A DNA stretch of 34,171 nt from Ardenticatenaceae bacterium (GTDB lineage: Bacteria > Chloroflexota > Anaerolineae > Promineifilales > Promineifilaceae), in NCBI GenBank assembly GCA_030065875.1, contig JASJCR010000100.1:1-34171 (forward strand). Reading direction: 5' to 3'. The notes below the pieces were generated by a model. That model ran no database searches. It was not told where the DNA came from and was given only the letters and a program-made list of their open reading frames with translations. Shown here in pieces: positions 1-6,983 of this stretch. Numbering within the stretch: the first letter of the stretch is position 1; each line of letters opens with the position of its first letter. The translations under genes were made by a program, and so were the position numbers.

Positions 1-43
1 CTTTTGGTTGAAGAAGATGAGTTGCTTGACATTACGTTATCCT

Positions 44-3000
44 TTATCGCTTTTGGGTTAGCTGACGCATTAGCTGATCCTGCTTCTGAATTTCCTCATC
101 GATATCAGATTGAAACAATTGAAGGTCCTTACTTTCAACCGGAATAAAATGAGCAATTTGTCTCAGCGCTTCGTACTCGCGAAAGTTTAAAAGATCCCCT
201 ACTTCAGTAAATCGAGCATCCCGCAATGTCTGCAGGGAAGTATTTGTTAAAAGGACCAACAAATCGTTTAAGGTACCCATTTGGCTAAAAGACATTCCAT
301 CTTGATGAGCTGCCACAAATAAAGCTGTCCGCAGCCCGTCCAGTAAATCGGCATGCTGATGCTGACCAAACATGATTTCATTAAAGGCGCTGATGATCGG
401 CCGGCTCAACGGCTCTTCGAGTTTTTGAATTTTGTCGGCCACGACCAACATGTGGCTAAACTCTTTGGCGGAAAATTGAACCTCGTTACTCTGCTGGAGA
501 TATTGACGATAATCAAAGTTCGAGGTAATTGTGCTCCGGTTTTCTCTTTGTCGCGTATCAAACTCTTGATCGCCTAGCGCATTCATGATCTGCACGTGAC
601 CCCGGCGCAGCTCAGATGTCTGACGATTGTCCAATCCTGAAGAATTTTCAGGCAAGCTTCCCAGAGCAAAATCTGCCAGATTTTGAACGGTAATCGGGCC
701 ACAGCTTGTGTGATCATTTTGCATGGTGTGTGGCAGGAGATAAAAATTGGCGTTTGGGTAAATGGCGCGAATTTCATCAATGACGTTTTGCGGAACCGTC
801 CCACCCGCAGTTAGTGGATCCATATAGGCCACCCTTACTGTATCGCCTTCAATTCGGATGCCGATTCCCACCCAGTGGTAATTGCCAATGTTATACGGCA
901 TCAAAATCGTTCGATCCCCACCGTTTTGCTGATTTTCTTCACCCAGCCTTTGTTCAAGCTGGCGACCGAAGATATTATCGGCCGGAGGCAAAACGGTCAC
1001 GTCGGGTTGATTTTGCATTTGATGATTTAACAGCCGAACCATATCGACATCTTCATACAGATAGTTGAGGTTGATTCCCTCGACAACGCGACTGCGGCCG
1101 GATCTTTGGGTTTGATCGCCTCCCGTTTTTCTTTCTCCCCGTTTTTCGCGATCACCATCCTCGCGTTCCCCTCCGCGCCCAAAGCTTTGTTCTGTTTCAC
1201 CCCTAACCGACAGCGGATCGGTGCCCTCCCGGGAATCCGGTTTTCTTAAAATTTCCAAATCTCTGGGAACAAAACCCAAATCCTTGAGCAGGCGACGATA
1301 TTCATGACCAATTTCCGCGATAGGCTGTTCGGTAGAGCGAATCGATTCAAGAACATCATCAATAATGTGGGAGTCTTCTTCGCGCTCGCGCTCATCCGGT
1401 TGATCTTGATCGAGGTTTCGATCCAATAAAGTCGTATTTTGATCGGCAATCACCCGAATTGTGCCGTACGAATTTTTGTCAGCCCCGCCCTGCTCATTTT
1501 TGAAACCGCTGCTGACAAGATACAGCAGTTGGCCAGCGGGGTTTTTTCTGAAGGCGTCAGCAATTTCTCGCATCTGTGATTGAGTAGAACTGGTGGTGTC
1601 GATGACCCACACGGCACTCTTGGTGGTGTTGAGTTCCTCTAAAACGGTTTTATCGCTGCGCTGGTCGGTCAACACAATGGCGTTGGCATCCCGGGCCAAA
1701 ATGTCGCTTTGGCCATCCTGTATAAACTGAAGTTTGCTGCGCGCTTTATCTATTTTCAAGGCGCCTTCAAGTTCATAATACGTGTTTTTTACATCAATCG
1801 AAACTTTTTCTTTTGAGGTAGCTCCTAAGGCCTCGACGGCCGATCGAACGGAAACGAGCAAGGCCCTCATCCCGTTGTGAGTGATGATTTTCTTAATTTT
1901 TAAGCGTTTCTCAGGCGGCTCCAAAATATCGTCGTCGATGGCCATCCGATCACTTTCTTTATCTTCCGAATCTGCAGCCTCCGATTCACTGCCATAATCT
2001 AGATCGACATCGTCTAAAACGGCCGTCTCATCATCTTCGCTTATCCTGCCTTGATTTTTTAGTAACCTGAGCGAGGCATAAATAACCAAATAATCATTAA
2101 GGATGTCATATAAGTCGCCTAACTCAGGTTGATCCGGAGTTAAATGCTCAATTAATTCTAGAAAACTTCGATTGAGGCCGTTAACCTGCTCTACAAGCTC
2201 AACCGGTAAATTAGAGTCGGTGATTTCTATCGACACACGAGATAAATTCGCCCGATAGGTTGTCAACATCTCCGCAAATTGCGCCTGGAGACCAGAATCA
2301 GGGGGTTCGAGCTGCGTGTTTCTGACCACTGTGCTGCGGTCATAGCGCGCATGTTTATAGGCGTCGTCGCCCGACGTCAAGCGGCCAGCTTCGATACGGG
2401 AGCTTTTTAGCACCCGTTGAAACACATCTTCAAAGGCAAAACGCGCCTGCTCAAAAACCGCATCAGATGCACCATCAATCCCATTAAATGCTTGGACGTT
2501 CACAAAATCTAATGTTTCATTGCGGCGGGTTACGTTTAGAATCGCGCTCTTGTTGGCTTTGTCTAAAGGGGCAAAGGCGTATTTCCGCCAATCGCCCTCG
2601 TTATTGGCAGCAGCGTTCCGCGGGTGATACGTTTCATAGTCGGTGAGATGATCTTCGGCTGTTCTTGGCAAAATATTTTCGGGTTTAAATACATTGCGGA
2701 GCGTTTGATCTAAAATCTGAAGGGCGCGGGCGTGGATTTGAACGTATTCAGGGGGCAACAAACCGATACTTATTCGAAAGCTAGGCCCGGTCTCAGCAAT
2801 ACTCGGGGTGGCGTAACCAAAACTTTGCCGCTCGGCAATAAACGTGTTTAGATCGGCTTGATCCGCAAGCCTGTTGACCAATCCGCTGTAAAAGCTCATG
2901 ACAAATTTGGTAAACCCCTCCATGACGGTTGTTGGGATCTCCCCATCCCCGTAGATTCCAAACTTTTGGATCGTCTCTTCGATACCGGTGTTGACCATCA

Positions 3001-4306
3001 AGCATGGATAATCGTTGTATTCACCAACAGTGATAAAGCTGCCGTCAACGTTGAGGGAAGCAACAATTTCCTTTAAAAATGCTGTTTTATATTGAAGTTG
3101 ACGATCGTATAAATCCCCACCAGTCGTGCTTGTTGAAGGGTGAATTTCACGGATTAGTTGATCTTGTTTCCGACGGGTTGTTAAATCCTTAAATTTGGCG
3201 GTAAATGTACTGGGAAAAGCCCCCAGGTTGGCCGCCCGGCCGCTGCCTAACTCCTTGCCTGTGTAATTCTTTTTGGTCACCAATCCGGATAAGCGCGTCA
3301 AGCTTGGTCTGGAACCCCAAAATGGATGTTTGGCGCTCCGCGTATACCGCGGAATCGGCCGGCCACCTTCATCTAGCCGCTGCAATTCATCCTGTCGATA
3401 ACGATTGAGTTCGTCACTTAAAAGCAGCGGCGGATTGGAACGCCACTGCACAAATTCCAGACCGGTATTGTATTGTTCTGCACCTGGTATCGTGTCAGGC
3501 AGCTTTCTGGCCCGCCATTTTGCCAGGAAAGAAACGTGCTCATCCAAATCCAGTATTTTTCGCCTTGCCTGGTTTTCCCCCTGAGAACGGTCGAGCGGTC
3601 CGCTAGGAAGTTCAATTCGTTGCTCCTCTTTATTGTCGGGTTGTTCCTCTGTTTCGCCAGGAAAGACTCGCCTCTGCCGTTTTGCGGCGGATTCTATTGG
3701 GAATTCGCTCCGGGTCACATTTTCCAAAAACGGCGGGCTCACCTTACTTGGTGTTCCAAGGCGCTCTTTGATTTTGTCAACCGGCTGTTTTTCTTCATCC
3801 CTCTTCTGCCGCTTGGATTCAGAGACCTGCTCTGTTAGCGGGTTCTGAGGACGGATAGCCCGTCCACCTGGAGGAACAAATTCGACTCTATCTCCAAGGC
3901 TGTCGTCCACGGCCGTAATAAGCTGCTGGATTTCGGTCCGATTATCCTCTGGGTTAACCTCAACCATGATCTGATCGGGTAATCCATCTTCATACAAATC
4001 TATCAGCATAGCCGCCAGATCGGCCGTTGGATTTGCACTCCTTTCTCTCGGATTGGCCCGCTGGCTCAGCAGCACAACATCCTGACCATCACCTGCTACC
4101 CAGGCGAAAACCTGCATTCCTCCGGCCGCCCGATATCGAGTATGGCTTGCCCCATGATCCTGGTGTCGTCTCACGTGTTCCTGCATTGATCGGGATAATT
4201 CCGCACTTACGACCCGCCGATTAGCGGCCATCAAGCGCCGATTCTCAAAAGTTGAGATTTGCTTTCTTTTTTTTGATTTTTTCCGGGCCGTTGCCCTGCT
4301 GCTCAT
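44..4306 (-). CDS. Large effector with C-terminal Ulp1-like (C48) cysteine protease domain
   Basis: 1420 aa, start ATG at 4306 with a GGAGGG ribosome site about 8 nt upstream and only 4 bp after the previous stop. Residues 1-60 are very basic (KKSKKRK at 10-15). Residues 64-146 form a domain shared with the neighbouring glycosyltransferase. More basic clusters (KRQKR 165-169, AKRQRR 208-213) and an acidic stretch followed by EKRLKIKK near 795 resemble nuclear localisation signals. The C-terminal third holds the Ulp1/SENP-type catalytic set: His1144 in YHWVG, Asp1163 in MDPL, Gln1196 in MQND and Cys1202 in TSCGP, in the family order and with the usual six-residue Gln-Cys spacing. Known members cleave SUMO, NEDD8 or ubiquitin, so a host-protein target is inferred. 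Residues 250-760 match nothing I recognise. There is no signal peptide. It is the last gene of the TcA operon inside the window. Confidence 0.85.
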   Translation of the reverse strand: MSSRATARKKSKKRKQISTFENRRLMAANRRVVSAELSRSMQEHVRRHQDHGASHTRYRAAGGMQVFAWVAGDGQDVVLLSQRANPRERSANPTADLAAMLIDLYEDGLPDQIMVEVNPEDNRTEIQQLITAVDDSLGDRVEFVPPGGRAIRPQNPLTEQVSESKRQKRDEEKQPVDKIKERLGTPSKVSPPFLENVTRSEFPIESAAKRQRRVFPGETEEQPDNKEEQRIELPSGPLDRSQGENQARRKILDLDEHVSFLAKWRARKLPDTIPGAEQYNTGLEFVQWRSNPPLLLSDELNRYRQDELQRLDEGGRPIPRYTRSAKHPFWGSRPSLTRLSGLVTKKNYTGKELGSGRAANLGAFPSTFTAKFKDLTTRRKQDQLIREIHPSTSTTGGDLYDRQLQYKTAFLKEIVASLNVDGSFITVGEYNDYPCLMVNTGIEETIQKFGIYGDGEIPTTVMEGFTKFVMSFYSGLVNRLADQADLNTFIAERQSFGYATPSIAETGPSFRISIGLLPPEYVQIHARALQILDQTLRNVFKPENILPRTAEDHLTDYETYHPRNAAANNEGDWRKYAFAPLDKANKSAILNVTRRNETLDFVNVQAFNGIDGASDAVFEQARFAFEDVFQRVLKSSRIEAGRLTSGDDAYKHARYDRSTVVRNTQLEPPDSGLQAQFAEMLTTYRANLSRVSIEITDSNLPVELVEQVNGLNRSFLELIEHLTPDQPELGDLYDILNDYLVIYASLRLLKNQGRISEDDETAVLDDVDLDYGSESEAADSEDKESDRMAIDDDILEPPEKRLKIKKIITHNGMRALLVSVRSAVEALGATSKEKVSIDVKNTYYELEGALKIDKARSKLQFIQDGQSDILARDANAIVLTDQRSDKTVLEELNTTKSAVWVIDTTSSTQSQMREIADAFRKNPAGQLLYLVSSGFKNEQGGADKNSYGTIRVIADQNTTLLDRNLDQDQPDEREREEDSHIIDDVLESIRSTEQPIAEIGHEYRRLLKDLGFVPRDLEILRKPDSREGTDPLSVRGETEQSFGRGGEREDGDREKRGERKTGGDQTQRSGRSRVVEGINLNYLYEDVDMVRLLNHQMQNQPDVTVLPPADNIFGRQLEQRLGEENQQNGGDRTILMPYNIGNYHWVGIGIRIEGDTVRVAYMDPLTAGGTVPQNVIDEIRAIYPNANFYLLPHTMQNDHTSCGPITVQNLADFALGSLPENSSGLDNRQTSELRRGHVQIMNALGDQEFDTRQRENRSTITSNFDYRQYLQQSNEVQFSAKEFSHMLVVADKIQKLEEPLSRPIISAFNEIMFGQHQHADLLDGLRTALFVAAHQDGMSFSQMGTLNDLLVLLTNTSLQTLRDARFTEVGDLLNFREYEALRQIAHFIPVESKDLQLFQSDIDEEIQKQDQLMRQLTQKR
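3869..4117 (-). other. Shared effector N-terminal module, copy 1
   Basis: This encodes residues 64-146 of the protease effector. The pattern is Trp-Val, Gly-Asp, LLS, an Asp-Leu helix, then IMVEV, then a second helix ending in VEFV. The glycosyltransferase effector has the same elements in the same order at its residues 76-168. I do not recognise the family. The role as a delivery or packaging domain is inferred from its position behind a basic leader in two otherwise unrelated toxins. Confidence 0.65.
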
Positions 4307-4310
4307 ACTT

Positions 4311-5960
4311 TTAGCCCTCCCCTCGGCTGACCTCGGTTGTCCAATCGAGGTCTAATAACCAGGGAATCATCGTTTGCTGTGGAGGAGCATAGGGGGTCGG
4401 GGTTTGCGTGATATCCTCCCCCTCGGGGACAAATAAATACCCAAACCGCCCCATACCGCTGGTTAAATCCTCGCGGTTTAAGTATGCTCGAATCTCGTCT
4501 TCTAAATGTTTGGTTCCCGAACGGCTGGCCAGAAAATAGTTAAGGGCCGGGATCGATTCATTAGCGTGCCTTACAATTCTTTCTTCAGGTGAGTGACCTA
4601 ATTTTTTATCCGCCAAGACACCCGCATAATCCTCTGGCACGCGAAAAGGCGGTCCAAACATGGCAATTTCTCCCTCACCGTCGAGATGAAACAGCTGGTT
4701 GTCATCCAAATCCAGCCGGCCGGGTCCAATATCGGTATCCATATACACCCCGCCTTCCTTAAATACGGCCACCAGGCGCACCAAATCCGACAGCCACTTA
4801 ATTCGGTCATACTTCTTGCTGTCTAAATCAGATTTTGCCTGTCGGGTCCAGGCGACGGCCTTATCTTGGGCTCCTGGAACGATTTCTTCCAAACTTCCCC
4901 ATTCCTCGTCAACGTTCCGAATTTCAACCCCTGCTTCTGCCAGCTCGGCCAGCTGTTGATCGAGGGGATTATTCTTTTTAAATAACCAACCCCTCTTTTC
5001 GTTAGCAATACCGGTGGTCCACAACACTTGCTTCCAAGGGGTCGGTCCATCTTGACTGCTGTTGATTTTTTCCTGCATGGCTAAAATATTTTCAACCGTC
5101 TTGGGGTTCATCGGCCCGCCAGCCCAAAAGCGGTGGATGTTGCGTTCAATCGGGTGCAAATCAATGTTATACGAACCCTGTCCAAGATATTTCTTTCCCC
5201 GGCCGACATCGCTATGTCCCAACGAACGCAGCGTCTTGAGATATCGATGCATCTCCACAAACAAGGCGGGATCCCTGACCCGTAATTCCGCCATCAGCAG
5301 CTGAGAATATTGATTGTCATTGAAGATTTCCGCCTTTTCCAGAGAATCTCGAATCTTGCGAGGGTCGTTCAAATCAAGCAGGGGGCGCGGCTCGCCTAGT
5401 CCTGGCTGATCAAATTGTTTGATTCGGAGGGCCGACATATTAATACGCAGCAAATTATCCTGAGGTAACGAATCAATCGAGATAATTTGGTGGTTTGTCC
5501 CATTTAACGCATTAAATTTATCAACGGCATCTTCAACCATTTGATTTAGTGCGCCTTCCTCCAATTTTCCCTTGCCAACTTCAACAAAAATTTCAGAAGG
5601 GAATGGCCGATCTATCCCCTGAAGCTTTTCAAGATGGGCCACCACCAAATCTGACGTGTCGGACACATTTTCCAGGTTTCCCAAACCACTGAGTAAATAT
5701 TTACCCCCTTGATCACCGATCCAGTATTGACTCAGCGGCCCCTGACGGAGATCCCCGAGGGAAAATCCAGGAGATCGGATCAAATCACCCTGCACGCTTT
5801 TTGGCAAACCTTGCCGAAATGCGGCAGATTTTTGGGAAACAACCGCCGGCAGCTTGCTGCGGATGCCATAGATTCTATCCTTCAAACTTGGCTGTTTTGA
5901 TCGCTGACGGATCTGGCGCTTGCGTTGACTGGTGCGGGACGATTGTGAATGAGTGCTCAT
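4311..5960 (-). CDS. TcdA/TcdB-like glycosyltransferase effector
   Basis: 549 aa from ATG 5960. An in-frame TTG at 5972 would add four residues and overlap the previous stop as TTGA, but the ATG has a GAG ribosome site 8 nt ahead. The first 45 residues are rich in Lys and Arg (QRKRQIRQRSK). Residues 76-168 are the module shared with the protease effector. The catalytic part begins near 275 with IHRFWAGG (Trp279) and reaches SDLVRLVAVFKEGG followed by VYMDTDIGPG, with the DXD pair at Asp408/Asp410. This matches the large clostridial glucosyltransferase signature (GGMYLDVDM). Family members transfer a sugar from a nucleotide-sugar to host Rho/Ras GTPases using Mn2+. The substrate here is unknown. 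No autoprotease, translocation or binding domains of TcdA/B are present, so entry must depend on another protein. TcA, encoded upstream in the same operon, is the obvious candidate. Confidence 0.85.
   Translation of the reverse strand: MSTHSQSSRTSQRKRQIRQRSKQPSLKDRIYGIRSKLPAVVSQKSAAFRQGLPKSVQGDLIRSPGFSLGDLRQGPLSQYWIGDQGGKYLLSGLGNLENVSDTSDLVVAHLEKLQGIDRPFPSEIFVEVGKGKLEEGALNQMVEDAVDKFNALNGTNHQIISIDSLPQDNLLRINMSALRIKQFDQPGLGEPRPLLDLNDPRKIRDSLEKAEIFNDNQYSQLLMAELRVRDPALFVEMHRYLKTLRSLGHSDVGRGKKYLGQGSYNIDLHPIERNIHRFWAGGPMNPKTVENILAMQEKINSSQDGPTPWKQVLWTTGIANEKRGWLFKKNNPLDQQLAELAEAGVEIRNVDEEWGSLEEIVPGAQDKAVAWTRQAKSDLDSKKYDRIKWLSDLVRLVAVFKEGGVYMDTDIGPGRLDLDDNQLFHLDGEGEIAMFGPPFRVPEDYAGVLADKKLGHSPEERIVRHANESIPALNYFLASRSGTKHLEDEIRAYLNREDLTSGMGRFGYLFVPEGEDITQTPTPYAPPQQTMIPWLLDLDWTTEVSRGEG
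5457..5735 (-). other. Shared effector N-terminal module, copy 2
   Basis: This encodes residues 76-168 of the glycosyltransferase effector (numbered from ATG 5960). It shows WIGD, YLLS, an SDL helix, EIFVEV, a second helix and HQIISI. Order and spacing match copy 1 in the protease effector with small insertions, which suggests a homologous alpha/beta domain of about 85 residues. Confidence 0.65.
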
Positions 5961-5968
5961 TAGTTTTC

Positions 5969-6970
5969 TCAAAATGATCGTTTGATATGCCGCCGCATCA
6001 GCGCCGCCAGCTCGGCATCACTGTATGCATCGCGCCGGCTGCCCGACCCAACCACCTGATTGGGATTTTCTCCGCGCCGTTCGGCCGCGCGCAAAGCGGC
6101 CGTGATGCGGGCATCTTGACGGCTCACGGCCGCCCGCACCTGGGCGCTCACCGGTTTCCCTGCCCGGGCAGCATCGGCCAATTTGGCCGCTTCGAGCGCT
6201 TTGCGCCGGCTGATTTTGCCTCGGGAATTTGTGATATCGATCCCCATCTCGGCGGCCGTTAAGATGGCGCTAATTTGCCCCACTTCGCGGGCCTTTTGCC
6301 GATCTATTTGACCATCAGCGTGATAAATATCGATCCCCATCTCGGCGGCTGTCTGAATAATCGCTTCTTCGGAAACCTGTTGAGCCAGGCCAGGATCTGA
6401 TTGAATAGCGTTGCCGGCGAGCTGCGCCAGCGAAAAACCGCGCTGTTGGGCCTCCTTGATGGCGGCCGCCATTTTGGCATCTTGACGCTCAACGGCCGCC
6501 TTGGCCTGGGCACTCACCTCTTTCCCCGCTCTAGCTGCGTCAGCCAGACGCGCCACCTGGAGCGCTTTGCGCCGGCTGATGCCACCTCGCTTATTTCTAA
6601 TATCGACACCCAACTCCGCGGCCGCCTGAATCGCCGCGGCTTCCGCCGCTTTGCGGGCCAACCGCGTATCGATCTTACCGTTCGGTTTGCGGATATTGAT
6701 GCCATACTCGGCGGCCGCCTGCACGGCTGCCTCCTCATTAATCTTGCGAGCCAGCTTGGGGTTGGCGTTGATGGCGGCAATTTCGGCCGGCGTCACCGCT
6801 TTTAATCCCCTGGCTACCGCATCTTTCATCTCCTGATCGGCCTTCGCTTTGCGATCTGCGGCTGCCGCACGACGATTGGCAACCGCCTGGGTCATTTTTT
6901 GGGTCAACCATTTGGCCGGCCCAACTTTCCTTTTTTTATTGACTCCCCCGCGTTTCTTTTTTTGTGTCAT
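5969..6970 (-). CDS. Ala-rich basic protein of two tandem ~123-residue units
   Basis: 333 aa from ATG 6970, which lies 13 bp after the TcA stop and has AGGT 9 nt upstream. A longer in-frame ATG at 7057 lies inside TcA and is not chosen. Residues 1-40 are strongly basic (QKKKRGGVNKKRK). Residues 54-177 and 178-300 are two copies of one unit. Each unit holds two shorter motifs of the form AAE-x-GIDI-x4-G-x-I, then a conserved stretch LADAARAGK, VSAQ, AAV-x-RQDA. The protein is mostly predicted helix, with one Trp, no Cys and no signal peptide. The tail RRHIKRSF is basic too. I do not recognise the family. Being encoded between TcA and two toxins, and sharing their basic leader, it could be a third cargo, a chaperone, or a charge-neutralising packing protein. 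Gene reality is well supported by repeat conservation and spacing. Confidence 0.8.
   Translation of the reverse strand: MTQKKKRGGVNKKRKVGPAKWLTQKMTQAVANRRAAAADRKAKADQEMKDAVARGLKAVTPAEIAAINANPKLARKINEEAAVQAAAEYGINIRKPNGKIDTRLARKAAEAAAIQAAAELGVDIRNKRGGISRRKALQVARLADAARAGKEVSAQAKAAVERQDAKMAAAIKEAQQRGFSLAQLAGNAIQSDPGLAQQVSEEAIIQTAAEMGIDIYHADGQIDRQKAREVGQISAILTAAEMGIDITNSRGKISRRKALEAAKLADAARAGKPVSAQVRAAVSRQDARITAALRAAERRGENPNQVVGSGSRRDAYSDAELAALMRRHIKRSF
6071..6811 (-). repeat. Two tandem ~370-bp coding repeats
   Basis: Unit 1 spans 6440-6811 and unit 2 spans 6071-6439, covering residues 54-177 and 178-300 of the Ala-rich basic protein. Their second halves are nearly the same at the protein level (GISRRKAL/KISRRKAL, LADAARAGK, VSAQ, RQDA). 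The first halves are more diverged, so the duplication is not very recent. Confidence 0.75.
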
Positions 6971-6983
6971 GGACGGTACCTGC

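Noticed and set aside
600..960. YopJ-type acetyltransferase instead of a Ulp1 protease
   Set aside because: YopJ enzymes use His-Glu-Cys. Here the second residue is Asp (MDPL), and the Gln six residues before Cys fits the C48 family.
6071..6811. EF-hand or dockerin calcium loops in the repeat protein
   Set aside because: The GIDI-x4-G-x-I motif recalls an EF-hand loop, but the ligand positions hold Ile, His, Arg or Asn and the last position is Lys or Arg instead of Glu.
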